Of a DNA stretch of 60,502 nt, positions 26,519 to 36,372 are shown piece after piece. The translations under genes were made by a program, and so were the position numbers. The notes beneath the pieces are model-generated. The model saw nothing but the letters and a program-made list of their open reading frames with translations. It was not told where the DNA came from and made no database searches. Positions within the stretch are counted from its first letter, which is position 1. The number at the start of each line of letters is the position of its first letter. Origin of the DNA: Streptomyces afghaniensis 772 (lineage in GTDB: Bacteria; Actinomycetota; Actinomycetes; Streptomycetales; Streptomycetaceae); NCBI GenBank assembly GCA_000415505.1, contig KE354211.1, forward strand, positions 1 through 60,502, given 5' to 3'.

Positions 26519-27373
26519 CTACCCCTCCGTCCGCAACTGCTCCTCGCTCACGCCACGACGCCAGTAGCCGACGAACGTGACCCGGCGGCGGTCGATCCCG
26601 CGCTCGCGCACGAAGTGCCGGCGCAGCTCCTTCACGCAGCCGGACTCGCCGGCGATCCAGACGTACGGCCGCTCGGCCGGGGGCAGTTGGGCCTCGCGGA
26701 GGGCGTCGAGGGCCATGGAGGAGTCCTCGCGGCCCGCCTCCTCCCGCACGAGCCAGGTGATCTCGGCGTCCGCCTCGGTCACCAGGTCCTGGATGTCCGC
26801 GGCGTGCGGCACCTCCAGCCAGACCCGGGCACGGGTGCCGGCCGGCAGCGACTCGACGATGGCCGAGGCTGCCGGTACGGCGGTCTCGTCACCCCAGACG
26901 ACCACGAGGTCGGTGTCCTCGGGCGGCCGGAAGCGGATCGCCCGGTTGTCGGCGACGGCCGGCCCGAGCAGCAGCACCCGGTCTCCGGCGGCGGCCCGGG
27001 CGGCCCACCGGGAGGCGGGGCCGGCCTGGACCGAGGCGCCCGGCTCGATGCCGTGCAGGGCGAAGTCGATGTCGATCTCGTCCGGGTCGCGGCGCAGCTC
27101 CCGCAGGGTGTACGACCGCATCACGGCCCGTACGTCGTCCGGCAGTTCGCGCCAGCCCTGCCACCACCCGTCCCCGAGCTCCAGCGGGACGACCGGCTGG
27201 GGCTGCCCGGGGTGGGGCAGGAACAGCGACAGCGACTGGTCACGCCCGTCGGAGTGGAAGGCGTGCAGATCGGGCCCGCCGAAGGTGACCCGGACCAGGG
27301 ACGGACCGAGCCGCCTCGTCCGTACGACCTGGAGCGAGAAGAAACGGAACGGGGCGGCCACGGCGGTGGTCAT
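26519..27373 (-). CDS. desF: DesF siderophore-interacting (ferric reductase) protein
   Basis: A 284-residue SIP/ViuB-family flavoprotein that reduces ferric siderophore to release iron. Present are RSYTLRELR (flavin-binding RxYT), a GDRVLLLGPA loop, VVVWGDETAVPAASAIVESLP (NAD(P)H side) and PYVWIAGESGCVKELRRHF. ATG 27373 with AGGAG eight bases upstream is used. It follows desE and has the des G-rich spacer downstream. The symbol follows the S. coelicolor order desE-F-A-B-C-D. Confidence 0.92.
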   Translation of the reverse strand: MTTAVAAPFRFFSLQVVRTRRLGPSLVRVTFGGPDLHAFHSDGRDQSLSLFLPHPGQPQPVVPLELGDGWWQGWRELPDDVRAVMRSYTLRELRRDPDEIDIDFALHGIEPGASVQAGPASRWAARAAAGDRVLLLGPAVADNRAIRFRPPEDTDLVVVWGDETAVPAASAIVESLPAGTRARVWLEVPHAADIQDLVTEADAEITWLVREEAGREDSSMALDALREAQLPPAERPYVWIAGESGCVKELRRHFVRERGIDRRRVTFVGYWRRGVSEEQLRTEG

Positions 27374-27404
27374 ATACGACTCCTGATTTGTCGTCAGGCG
27401 GTGG

Positions 27405-27478
27405 GGTAGCGCCCTTTCAGGGGCGCGGGGAACTGCGCGACCAGCCACCGCGAACCCGCAGTCGCAGGCCGGCACAGC
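27405..27478 (-). repeat. Streptomyces interspersed intergenic element with hairpin
   Basis: Between desE and desF lies a GCGCCC/GGGCGC hairpin (27409-27426) followed by GGGGAACTGCGCGACCAGCC, a phrase I know as a very common intergenic repeat in Streptomyces genomes. Only one copy is visible here, so its repeat status rests on recall. It could act as a processing or termination signal within the operon. Confidence 0.5.
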
Positions 27479-27496
27479 CCCCACGGCGCTGAATCC

Positions 27497-28540
27497 CTAG
27501 CTGACCTTCTTCGCGCTCTCGATGGCCTTGGCAAGGTTCTCCACCAGCGGCACACACTTGTCGTAAGACAAGATCGGCTCGGCCGACCGCGAGATGACCT
27601 GCCCCGCCTTCACCGCGGGCAGCTTCTTCCATGTCGCCTCGGTGATGTTCGCCGGCTGGATCGCCGAGGACCGGTCGTCCATCATGATGATGTCGGCCGC
27701 GTACTTGTCGACGTTCTCCCAGCTCAGGCTCTCGAACCAGCCGCCGCCCTTCGCCTTGGCCTTCTCCGGCGGTTCGACGAAGTTCACGCCGAGGGCCTTG
27801 AAGTACTCCAGATCGACGGAGAGGTTGGTGCCGGAGACGTAAAAAAGCTCCTGGCTCGCGGAACCGGCCATCACCTTGATGTCGGGGTGCGCCTTGGCGG
27901 CCTTGCGCAGCCGCTCGGAGGCCTCCTCGAAGCGCTTCTTGGCGTCGGTGACCTTCGCGGACTTCATGTCGCCGCCGAGGGCCTCGGCCAGCTCCCACAT
28001 GCGCTGGAGCGGGGCGGTGAGCTGACGGTCGTAGACGGAGATGCCGACGCTCGGGGCGAGCTTGGCGATCTTGTCCTTGGAGGCCTCGGGGACGTACCAG
28101 AGGGTGCCGACGGAGTCGAACATGGTGCTGATCAGCACGTCGGGGGCGAGGGCGGCGTACTTCTCGACGTTGAACTGGTCCCAGGAGTTGCCGAGGATGG
28201 TCACCTTGCTGATGTCCATGTCGCCGGCCTGGACGTCGGGCTTGCCGTCCTGCGTCTTGGTCGGGCCGAAGACGCCCTTGACGGAGACGCCGTAGTCGAA
28301 CAGGGCGGCGGCGACGCCGGTGAAGGCGACGATGTTCGCGGGGACCTTGTCGAGCTGCACGTTCTTGCCGCGGTCGTCCTTGAAGGACCACGGGCCGGAC
28401 TTGGCGGACGCCTTCGAGTCCGAGCCGCCGTCCGTCGAGTCCTCGCTGCCACACGCGGTCACGAGCGCACCGAGTCCGAGGGCACCGCCGGCGGCGAGGA
28501 TGCCGCGGCGGGAGAAACGGGCGGTTCTGGCGTTCGACAT
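27497..28540 (-). CDS. desE: DesE ferrioxamine-binding lipoprotein
   Basis: A 347-residue periplasmic-binding-protein-like lipoprotein that captures ferrioxamines at the cell surface for an ABC importer encoded elsewhere. The N-terminus has a twin-arginine-containing signal (FSRRGILAAGG) and lipobox VTAC at the Cys near residue 30. The body is a class III binding protein with VAFTGVAAALFDYGV, MFDSVGTLWYVPE and MMDDRSSAIQPANITE. An iron box lies 70 nt upstream. No permease or ATPase gene is adjacent, as in other Streptomyces. Confidence 0.94.
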   Translation of the reverse strand: MSNARTARFSRRGILAAGGALGLGALVTACGSEDSTDGGSDSKASAKSGPWSFKDDRGKNVQLDKVPANIVAFTGVAAALFDYGVSVKGVFGPTKTQDGKPDVQAGDMDISKVTILGNSWDQFNVEKYAALAPDVLISTMFDSVGTLWYVPEASKDKIAKLAPSVGISVYDRQLTAPLQRMWELAEALGGDMKSAKVTDAKKRFEEASERLRKAAKAHPDIKVMAGSASQELFYVSGTNLSVDLEYFKALGVNFVEPPEKAKAKGGGWFESLSWENVDKYAADIIMMDDRSSAIQPANITEATWKKLPAVKAGQVISRSAEPILSYDKCVPLVENLAKAIESAKKVS

Positions 28541-28610
28541 CGCTGGGTCTGCTTTCGTGCGTACGGAGCCACTGCGGGCACGGCTGACAGCCAGTTGGCT
28601 GGATTTAAGC

Positions 28611-28629
28611 TTAGGTTAGCCTAACCTCA
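28611..28629 (-). promoter_or_regulatory. DmdR/DtxR-type iron box upstream of desE
   Basis: TTAGGTTAGCCTAACCTCA matches the iron-box consensus at 17 of 19 positions and is palindromic around its centre. It places desE and desF under the same iron control as desABCD. Confidence 0.93.
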
Positions 28630-28744
28630 TGCTGTGTCCAGGGGGGCCCTGGTGTCTGTGCCCGGGGGAGGGTGTGGGGATGCCCTCGAGGTCAGTGATC
28701 CGGATCACGAAGGGACGTGCCGAAGTTCCCGAACGGGACTCCGC

Positions 28745-30742
28745 CTACGGCTTGAGGCGGCGCGTCACGGCCCGGACCAGGTCGACACGGGCGACCTGCA
28801 GGGCGAACTCCTGGCCGCGTTCCGGCACGGGCTTCGCGAACCAGGGGAGGCCGCGGCGGCGCCACTTGGCGGGCGCGAGGTTCCCGGGAATCGGCGGCAG
28901 GTCCAACGACCATGTGCTCAGCCGCAGTTGCCCCCTCCACAGCCCGGTCGGCAGCTCGGTGACCGGTACTCGTACGACGAATTCGCCGCCGGGCTGTGAG
29001 GCGGTGCGGGCGGGGAAGACGGCGGTTCCGCCCCGGCCGTCCCGCAGGTGGACCGCGAGCGCGCCGTCCGGGAAGGCGGCCAGCGTGCACCGGCCGGCCA
29101 ACTCCAGTTCCATCGCAGAGCCCGGAGCCCACCGCACACTGCGCAGGCTCAGTTGCGGCAGCACCTCGTGCTTGCGTTCACCGATGTCGAGCGTGAAGTT
29201 GCCGTGGGGGTTGGTGGTGTAGAGCGTCACGGCACGGGCCTCGCCGCCGCTGTCCACGATGTGCGTCGCCGGCGCGCCCGAGACCTCGCCGTCCCGCTTG
29301 CTGCCGATCCGGACCTCGCGGGAGATGCCCTGAGCACCGATCGCGAGGGAGATGTCCCAGAGCCCCTCGGGGAGTGGGCCGCCGTCACCGGCGGTGGTGA
29401 TGTCGACGGACGTCTCGAAACCGGCCTGCTCGTAGAGATACCGCCCCTCGTCCTCCTCTTTGCCGAGCCCCGGAGCCGCTGTGTGGGCTACCGGGAGGCG
29501 GTACTCCGTGCCACTGGCCCGCTCGCGCAGGACGAGTTCGGTGGAAACGTCGTCGGTGGCGATCCGGTGCAGATAGCCGTGGCCGGCCAGGTGCAGCGTG
29601 GTGCCGCGCAGCTCCGCGCGGGTGACGTGGTGGCGCACGCCGAGCTGGCGGGTCACGTCGTAGCAGGCGTCGGGGATGCCGCGGGACGGGTCGCGGAGGT
29701 AGGGGTAGCGGGCGTAGGCGCGGCCGCGGTCGACGAGGACGGGCGTTGCCACGCCGCTCCTGGCCAGCTCGGCCTCGAACCGGACCAGTTCGAGCAGCTC
29801 GTCCAGCATGGTGTGGCGTACGAGGTGCAGACGCAGGCGGGCCATCGCCGACAGTCGGTCGTTCAGCCCCTCGTGCCACAGCGGGGCGATGATTTCCGCG
29901 AGCCTGGCCAGGCCCTTCTGCTGCTCGGGGCGGGGCTCGTGTACCAGGTGGTCGAGGAGCTGCTGCACTTCCACGGTCAGGTGCCGGTGCGCCAGGTGGT
30001 CACGGCCTGGGCCGGGCGGCACCTGTTCGAGGAGCATGTCGACCACGCGGGGCAGAAAGCGCAGCCGGGGCTCGGAGCCGCCGGTCCGCAGAGTGATGTT
30101 GCCGCTGTCCTCGCGCTCGACCCAGAACAGGCAGTCGTAGTCGGCGAGTACGGAGATTCCGTCCGCGTGCAGGTAGGCCGGGCCGACGAACAGCTGGTCC
30201 TCGCCGATCTTCAAATCCGTCGGGAACCGCAGCTCCAGCCGCTCCAGTAGGTCGCGGCGGAACAGTTTCATGGGATTGAGAGTCCAGTACACGCGGGACG
30301 AGAAGACGTCGGTTCGCGGCTGGTTGCGCCGGAACATCGAGGTGGGCGCCCCGCGTCCGCCGACCCCCACCATCTTGCCGAGCACGATGTCGGTGCGGTT
30401 CTCCTCGGCCATGGCCACCATGCGTTCCAGGGCCTCGGGGCCCAGGTGGTCGTCGGCGTCCAGGAAGAAGACGAACTTCCCCCGGGCGTGGTCGAGCCCT
30501 TTGTTTCGCGGCGCCGATGGCCCACCGGAATTCTCCTGGTGAAAGACCTGCAGCAGTGTCGGGTATTTCTTCGCGAGGCGGTCGAGTTCCTCGCCCGTGC
30601 CGTCGGTCGAACCGTCATTGACGGCCAGGATCTCCAATGCGTCCCGGCCGATGCTTTGCTCGGCGACGGATGCGATGCAACGCGTGATATAGGGCATCGC
30701 ATTGTATGCAGCAATAACCACCGAAACGGCAGGGCCGGTCAT
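28745..30742 (-). CDS. Large GT2 glycosyltransferase with C-terminal beta-rich domains
   Basis: A 665-residue protein. Residues 1-250 are a classic GT-A domain: SVVIAAYNAMPYITRCIASV, VNDGSTDGT, FFLDADDHL (metal DxD) and the acidic GEDQLFV. The C-terminal 300 residues lack a known catalytic motif and look like tandem beta-sandwiches (GYLHRI, then LWDISLAIG and LWRGQLRLSTW), as in teichoic-acid and capsule-type polymerising transferases. There is no signal or membrane helix. ATG 30742 with GGGGGAGCG is preferred to the start 13 codons upstream. It probably glycosylates a cell-wall polymer; the acceptor is unknown. Confidence 0.8.
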   Translation of the reverse strand: MTGPAVSVVIAAYNAMPYITRCIASVAEQSIGRDALEILAVNDGSTDGTGEELDRLAKKYPTLLQVFHQENSGGPSAPRNKGLDHARGKFVFFLDADDHLGPEALERMVAMAEENRTDIVLGKMVGVGGRGAPTSMFRRNQPRTDVFSSRVYWTLNPMKLFRRDLLERLELRFPTDLKIGEDQLFVGPAYLHADGISVLADYDCLFWVEREDSGNITLRTGGSEPRLRFLPRVVDMLLEQVPPGPGRDHLAHRHLTVEVQQLLDHLVHEPRPEQQKGLARLAEIIAPLWHEGLNDRLSAMARLRLHLVRHTMLDELLELVRFEAELARSGVATPVLVDRGRAYARYPYLRDPSRGIPDACYDVTRQLGVRHHVTRAELRGTTLHLAGHGYLHRIATDDVSTELVLRERASGTEYRLPVAHTAAPGLGKEEDEGRYLYEQAGFETSVDITTAGDGGPLPEGLWDISLAIGAQGISREVRIGSKRDGEVSGAPATHIVDSGGEARAVTLYTTNPHGNFTLDIGERKHEVLPQLSLRSVRWAPGSAMELELAGRCTLAAFPDGALAVHLRDGRGGTAVFPARTASQPGGEFVVRVPVTELPTGLWRGQLRLSTWSLDLPPIPGNLAPAKWRRRGLPWFAKPVPERGQEFALQVARVDLVRAVTRRLKP

Positions 30743-30987
30743 CGTAACGCTCCCCCAGGCAAACGAGGCACGTTCCCTCATTCGGCTTGGTCAGAATGCG
30801 CGGGTGGTCTGTTCGCACGCAGGGGAAGGCGCCATATGCGCTGTGAAGATACCATGAAGTAAGCGTGACTGCGAAGTGTCCTGGTAGAGAAGTGGCAGCT
30901 CGGAGCGCTTTTCGGCCGGATGGCTGGATGGATGGTTTGTCTCCTTCTTGGTGGGGATTGCCGCTTCCTGTGCAGCACGGTGGAGGG

Positions 30988-31015
30988 TTGACAGGCTTTA
31001 CCCGCGCCATATTTA
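30988..31015 (+). promoter_or_regulatory. Candidate HrdB-type promoter for the FG-GAP/LamG/RHS genes
   Basis: TTGACA (30988-30993), then 16 nt, then TATTTA (31010-31015), about 65 nt before the GTG of the FG-GAP gene. The rest of the 30743-31081 divergent spacer shows no coding sequence. Confidence 0.5.
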
Positions 31016-31081
31016 GTCTGCGCTTACAACTTTCATAGCGGGCGGGGGTGGGTCTGCCCGGATGAGCCCAAGGGGTGGGGT

Positions 31082-32632
31082 GTGCGTACGCGTATGCGTC
31101 CGGGCTGGGTATTTGCCGCGACGGCAGGAGCCTTTGCCTTGGCTATAGGCGGTTTGTCGGTGAGCTCTCCACAGGCAGTGGCGGCCACCTGCGCGGCAGG
31201 AACAACGAGTGACTTCAACGGCGACGGCGTGGCCGACACGGTCATCGCCGACCCGAAGGCCACGGTGAACGGGGCCAAGTCCGCCGGCCTGATCCGCATC
31301 GTATTCGGGGGCGGCAAGGGCGTTTCGGAGATCTCCCAGGCGACGAGCGGCATGGGAGCGACTCCCGAAGCCGGTGATCAGTTCGGCTTCTCCCGCACGT
31401 CGTACGACGCGGACGGGGACGGGTGCACCGACCTGGTCGTAGGTGCCCCGTACGAGGACGTCGCCAAGGACGGAAACCAACTGGTCGACGCGGGAGCCGT
31501 GTACGTCATCCACGGCACACCGACCGGCCTCGGAGCCGGCTCGAAGATCGAGGGATATACCCAGTCGGAACTCGACTCCAGCACCTCCACCGAGGCGTAC
31601 GACTGGTTCGGTTACGCGGTGAGGGCAGGAGGCACGGCGAGCGGCTCGCCGTACCTGGTCGTCGGGGTGCCTGGTGAGAACGTCACCGTGGGCGGGACGA
31701 CGTATGCCGACGCCGGCTGCGTCGCGTACGTGCAGGGGACGACGAAGGTGTCGGTCAGTCAGAAGGACCCGGGCGTCCCCGGCAACGTCGAGGCGCATGA
31801 TCGCTTCGGCTACTCGGTGACAGGGACGAATCGGTTCTTCGCCGTGGGTGCTCCGGGTGAGGCGATCAGCGACGCCAAGTTCGCCGGCGGTGTGAGTGTG
31901 TTCAGCCACACGATGGCCGACGGACTGCCCACGCCCCTCGTCGGACTCGACCAGGACGGCTCTGGGATCGACGGCGTCGCCGAGGCCGGCGACGGGTTCG
32001 GTACCTCGCTCTCCATGACGGGCTACCGGCCAGGCGACCTGACGTACAACTCCGACGTGCTCCTGGCGGTCGGGACGCCGGGCGAGGACATCGACGAGAC
32101 CGCCGACGCCGGCGGTGCCGCCGTGTTCCGGGTCCAGCCGTCCGGCTCGTACACCGAGGTGGCGGCGATCGACGCCGTGGACCTCGGAGAAACCCCGGCT
32201 GCCGGGGACTTCATGGGACAGCGCGTGACCATCGCCAACACCGACACCGCTGTCGTCACGACGTCCGCGACGGTCCGGCTCGCCGTCGGTGTTCCCGGTA
32301 GGGACACCGCCTCGGCCAAGGACGTGGGAGCCGTCCGGATCCTCCGCCCGCTGGACACGGCCGTCGGCTCGGCCGACAAGACCCTCGTGCGTGGTTCCGG
32401 CCTGCCCGGGACCGCGACCGCCCGCGACTACAACGGCACTGCCCTGACTTCCGGGTCCGTCTACCTCTACCTCGGAGTCCCCCACAGCAAGGCTTCCGAC
32501 TCCCCCAAGGGAGCGCTCTATGTCCTCCCTTGGACGGACATCGACGGCGTGACCAAGGTCGGCACCACGACGTACCTGCCCGGCTCCGGCGGGTTGCCCA
32601 ACGAGGGTGTGTCGTTCGGAACGGTCGGATGA
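31082..32632 (+). CDS. Secreted FG-GAP (integrin-alpha-like propeller) protein
   Basis: A 516-residue exported protein. The first 35 residues are a Sec signal (RPGWVFAATAGAFALAIGGL, cleavage near AVAA/TCA). The mature part is a series of FG-GAP/VCBS blades with calcium-type loops such as DFNGDGVADTVIADP and DADGDGCTDLVVGAP, and repeated GDxFGxS and VGVPGE motifs. This is a seven-bladed propeller expected to bind ligands or matrix. GTG 31082 follows AAGGGGTGGGG. Its stop overlaps the start of the next gene, so it belongs to the LamG/RHS unit and may help display or deliver it. Confidence 0.85.
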   Translation: MRTRMRPGWVFAATAGAFALAIGGLSVSSPQAVAATCAAGTTSDFNGDGVADTVIADPKATVNGAKSAGLIRIVFGGGKGVSEISQATSGMGATPEAGDQFGFSRTSYDADGDGCTDLVVGAPYEDVAKDGNQLVDAGAVYVIHGTPTGLGAGSKIEGYTQSELDSSTSTEAYDWFGYAVRAGGTASGSPYLVVGVPGENVTVGGTTYADAGCVAYVQGTTKVSVSQKDPGVPGNVEAHDRFGYSVTGTNRFFAVGAPGEAISDAKFAGGVSVFSHTMADGLPTPLVGLDQDGSGIDGVAEAGDGFGTSLSMTGYRPGDLTYNSDVLLAVGTPGEDIDETADAGGAAVFRVQPSGSYTEVAAIDAVDLGETPAAGDFMGQRVTIANTDTAVVTTSATVRLAVGVPGRDTASAKDVGAVRILRPLDTAVGSADKTLVRGSGLPGTATARDYNGTALTSGSVYLYLGVPHSKASDSPKGALYVLPWTDIDGVTKVGTTTYLPGSGGLPNEGVSFGTVG

Positions 32633-35600
32633 GCAGCGGATCGGGAAGAAGGAAGCGCGTCACGATGAATACCCGACGCCGTACGGCGACGGTCGCCACC
32701 GCGCTCGTGGCCCTGCTCGCGGCCGGTATGAGCGGGGCGCCCGCCGCGGAGAAGGCAGTCGCCTTCGGCGCGCCAACTGGCGAGAACACCGATGTCCCGG
32801 CACTCAGCATGGCCGACGCCCGGACCAGGGCCGCGAAGTCAGGCAAGCCGGTCGAGATCCTCAGCCTGCGCGACGAGCACAGCAGCACCGTCGCCAACCC
32901 GAACGGGACCTTCACCAGCACCGAGTACGTACAGCCGGTCCGTGTGCGGAAGAACGGCACATGGACGGACATCGACACCACACTGGTCGAGCAGAAGAAC
33001 GGCACCTTCGCGCCGAAAGCGGCTCTGACCGCGATGTCCTTCTCCGGCGGTGGCGGGACCACGTTCGCCGAGATCGAGAAGGACGGACGCACGCTTGCCC
33101 TGAACTGGCCGAACAAGCTGCCCAAGCCCAAGACGGACGGTTCGACCGCCACGTACGGCAACGTGCTGCCGGGCGTCGACCTCAAGGTGACGGCGCGCGC
33201 CGAGGGCTTCTCGCACGTACTGGTCGTCAAGAACGCCGAGGCCGCGGCCAACCCTGAGCTGGCCAGGCTGGCATTGCCGATCGACACGTCGTCGCTGAAG
33301 CTGTCCGAGACTGCGAGCGGCGGGCTCGCCGCCGCCGACAGCGGGGCCGGGGGGAACGTCTTCGAGGCGCCGCAGCCCGTGATGTGGGACTCCAGCAAGG
33401 GGGCGGTCCCGGAGGAGCCCTCCGCTCCTGACACGGCCGTCGGAGAAACGGCCACTCCGCCGGACGGCGCTCAGGTGGCCGACGTCGCCGTGGACCTGAC
33501 GCCGGGCACCATGACCCTCACTCCTGACCCGGGAATGCTCACCGACGCGGACACCGTCTACCCGGTCTACATCGACCCCGTGGTCAGGACGGCGAACCGC
33601 AGCGGCTGGACCATGGTGTCGTCGCACTACTCGTCCGCGGAGTTCTGGAAGTTCGACGACGACGAGGGCGTCGGGCGGTGTCCCTCCGACGTGTCGTACC
33701 GATGTTCCAGCACCAGCGACGTCAAGCGTCAGTTCTTCGCGATCCCGACCGGCGGTTTCAAGGGCAAGGACATCGTCAGCGCCGAGTTCGCCGTGACGAT
33801 GGTGCACACCTACAGCGATTCCGGGCGCGAGGTGCAGCTGGCCCGGGTCAACAGTACGGGCGCGAGCGCGATCAACTCCTCGACGAACTGGTCCAATCAG
33901 CCTTCGTCGAAGGAGACGGTCGCTTCCAAGTCACCGACGAATCCGGCGGGTTCGTGCACCTCAACCAACCAGAACGTGCGCTTCGGCGTGACGGACACGG
34001 TCCAGAAAGCCGCCGACAACGGCTGGGACACCACAACGTTCCGTCTCAAGGCCGGAAGCGAGTCCGACACCTCGTATTGGAAGCGCTTCTGCGGCAACGC
34101 GCATCTCTCCGTGACCTACAACCGGCCGCCGCTCAGGCCGGACCAGGACGACCTGAACATGACGCCCGGCGGCACATGCGAGTACGGGCGCGCCACCGAG
34201 CACTACGTCACCAAGGCGCCCGCCTTGTACGCCGTCGTCAAGGACTACGACCACGGTGACCTGGGTTCCAACTCAGAGGATCTTCAGGCCGAGTTCAAAG
34301 TGTGGTGGACCAACAGCTCCGGCGCAGAGGTCGTTCACTATGCGAAGACGGGCAAGAAGAGCACGGTCGACGCGAGCAAGGACGGCCAGACGGGCCAGGC
34401 GACATTCAAGTACACCGTCGGCTCCGACCTGTCGGGTGACGAGAAGCCAGGTTTCTCCCTCCCCAAGAACACCACCATCGGCTGGGCGGTCCGCGGCTAT
34501 GACCAGAAGGCGTCCGGCCCTTGGTCCAGCGACGGCGACCAGACGCGTTGCGAGTTCATTCTCGACGACACCAAACCCCAGGCCGCCGCGGTCACGTCGC
34601 CCCGGTACCCGAGCGACGACGAGTGGCACGTCGGTGTCGGCGACTACGGCGACTTCACCATGGACTCGCCGGCCGCGGACGTGACGCAGTACAGGTACTA
34701 CTTCACGGGTCCCCAGGCGGATACCACACGCAGGACGGTGAGTCCCCTGTCCACCGGTGGTCCGGTGACCATCCGCTGGATGCCACCGGCCGAGGGGTCG
34801 TACACCCTTCATGTCACCGCGGTGGACGGCGCGGGGAACCCGCAGAAGACACCGACCAGCCATGTCTTCCTGGTCAACGACGGCCGTGCGCCCGTGGCGG
34901 CCTGGACGCTCGGTGACGCCAAGACCTCCACGAAGGCCGCCGGCAGCAGTGGAGCGCCCGACGCCGCCGCCGGCTCCGGAGTGACGTTCGAAGCGGACGG
35001 GCCTCTGGGTTCCACCGATACCGCAGCCTCGCTGGACGGGACGGAGAAGGCCTACCTCGACGCCGGCAGATCCGCCGTCGACACCAGCGGCACCTTCTCC
35101 GTGAGCGCGTGGGTGATGCTGCCGTCGCTGCCCACCGAGAACGTCACCGTGGTCAGCCAGGACGGCATCGCGCAGCCCGGCTTCGAGCTGGGGTACGACG
35201 TCGACACCTCGTCGTGGACCTTCCGCATCCCGGTGAGCGACATCGAGTCGCTCGGCTCGTGGAAGGTCTCCGGTGCGGCGGCCGTGGCCGGGAGCTGGAC
35301 CCACCTCATCGGTGTGTACGACGCCGAGCTCGGCAAGATGATGCTGTATGTCAACGGAGTGCTGGTCGCCGACGACGTTCAGGCGCGTCACACGGCCTGG
35401 AACGCGACGGGAGCGCTCCAGATAGGCCGCAGGATCGATCTCGAGGGATACACCAACCACCTCAAGGGCAGTGTGGCCGACGTTAAGCTGCACGACCGCG
35501 TCATCCCGCCCACCGAGGGGCAACAGCTCGGTGGCATCCAGCCCCACCAGCTCGCTTACTGGCAACTGGACGAGGCGGCGAACGGCCGGTCCCCGGAAGC

Positions 35601-36273
35601 GGCGGGCGGCGCCGGCCTGACTCTCGGCGGAGGTGCTTCCGTCTACGTGCCGGACGAGTCCTGCGATCCCACGGCCGACCCGGACTGCGTGCCTCCCGCC
35701 GCACCGCTGTGGGGTGACGGGCACCTGGCCCTGAACGGCACAGGGGCCTACGCGATGCGATCCGCCGGGCTGCTTTCCCCGGAGGACAGCTTCACCCTGA
35801 CCACTCGCGCCCGGCTCGCCTCGGCGAAGCCGACAACGGATCAGACGGTGCTCGCCCTGACCGGAAGCAACGGCAGTGCGATCAGAGTGAAGTACAGCGC
35901 CGCGGCAGCCCGGTGGCAGCTCGTGGCGGCAGATGCTGGTTCTACCACCCCGGTGACGGTTCTGGACCCGAACCGTGTACCGAGCTCACAGGGAGCCGGA
36001 GACCACCTCGCGCTGGTCTACAACGCGGTCTTCGGCGAGGTGGTCCTCTACGTCAACGGCTCGGCCGTGGGTAAGACGGCCTGGGACAACACCTGGGACT
36101 TCAGCACGACGAGCCTCCAGGTCGGCCGGGCACTGACCGGAGCCAGGGCCGGCGAGTACCTCTCCGGCGCCATCGATGAAGTCCGCATGTATCAGGGTCC
36201 GCTCGATGCCGCTCTGATGGCGATGGTGTCGGTCCTGCCGGCCGGCGCCAGCATCGAGGAATCCTCGGCCTGA
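32629..36273 (+). CDS. Secreted DNRLRE/LamG-domain surface protein
   Basis: About 1,214 residues. A signal peptide with a long basic head leads to a DNRLRE-type region (YPVYIDPVVR, WTMVSSHYSSAEFWKF, NSSTNWSNQPSSKETV, HLSVTYN), then an Ig/fibronectin-like region and two LamG-like jellyroll domains (FSVSAWVMLPSLP with MMLYVNGVLVADD, and FTLTTRARLASAKPT with VVLYVNGSAVGKT). ATG 32629 overlaps the previous stop (ATGA); ATG 32665 is the alternative and gives a more typical signal. In Streptomyces such proteins commonly precede RHS genes. The likely role is at the cell surface; no enzymatic motif is seen. Confidence 0.82.
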   Translation: MSSGSGRRKRVTMNTRRRTATVATALVALLAAGMSGAPAAEKAVAFGAPTGENTDVPALSMADARTRAAKSGKPVEILSLRDEHSSTVANPNGTFTSTEYVQPVRVRKNGTWTDIDTTLVEQKNGTFAPKAALTAMSFSGGGGTTFAEIEKDGRTLALNWPNKLPKPKTDGSTATYGNVLPGVDLKVTARAEGFSHVLVVKNAEAAANPELARLALPIDTSSLKLSETASGGLAAADSGAGGNVFEAPQPVMWDSSKGAVPEEPSAPDTAVGETATPPDGAQVADVAVDLTPGTMTLTPDPGMLTDADTVYPVYIDPVVRTANRSGWTMVSSHYSSAEFWKFDDDEGVGRCPSDVSYRCSSTSDVKRQFFAIPTGGFKGKDIVSAEFAVTMVHTYSDSGREVQLARVNSTGASAINSSTNWSNQPSSKETVASKSPTNPAGSCTSTNQNVRFGVTDTVQKAADNGWDTTTFRLKAGSESDTSYWKRFCGNAHLSVTYNRPPLRPDQDDLNMTPGGTCEYGRATEHYVTKAPALYAVVKDYDHGDLGSNSEDLQAEFKVWWTNSSGAEVVHYAKTGKKSTVDASKDGQTGQATFKYTVGSDLSGDEKPGFSLPKNTTIGWAVRGYDQKASGPWSSDGDQTRCEFILDDTKPQAAAVTSPRYPSDDEWHVGVGDYGDFTMDSPAADVTQYRYYFTGPQADTTRRTVSPLSTGGPVTIRWMPPAEGSYTLHVTAVDGAGNPQKTPTSHVFLVNDGRAPVAAWTLGDAKTSTKAAGSSGAPDAAAGSGVTFEADGPLGSTDTAASLDGTEKAYLDAGRSAVDTSGTFSVSAWVMLPSLPTENVTVVSQDGIAQPGFELGYDVDTSSWTFRIPVSDIESLGSWKVSGAAAVAGSWTHLIGVYDAELGKMMLYVNGVLVADDVQARHTAWNATGALQIGRRIDLEGYTNHLKGSVADVKLHDRVIPPTEGQQLGGIQPHQLAYWQLDEAANGRSPEAAGGAGLTLGGGASVYVPDESCDPTADPDCVPPAAPLWGDGHLALNGTGAYAMRSAGLLSPEDSFTLTTRARLASAKPTTDQTVLALTGSNGSAIRVKYSAAAARWQLVAADAGSTTPVTVLDPNRVPSSQGAGDHLALVYNAVFGEVVLYVNGSAVGKTAWDNTWDFSTTSLQVGRALTGARAGEYLSGAIDEVRMYQGPLDAALMAMVSVLPAGASIEESSA

Positions 36274-36372
36274 CACCCCTTAGCCATGGGGGCGGGCGGC
36301 GCAGTGGCCGCTCGCTCTCCTGGCTCCTGCGCTCTTGCTCCCCCGCATCCCCCGATCACTCATGGAGATGTC

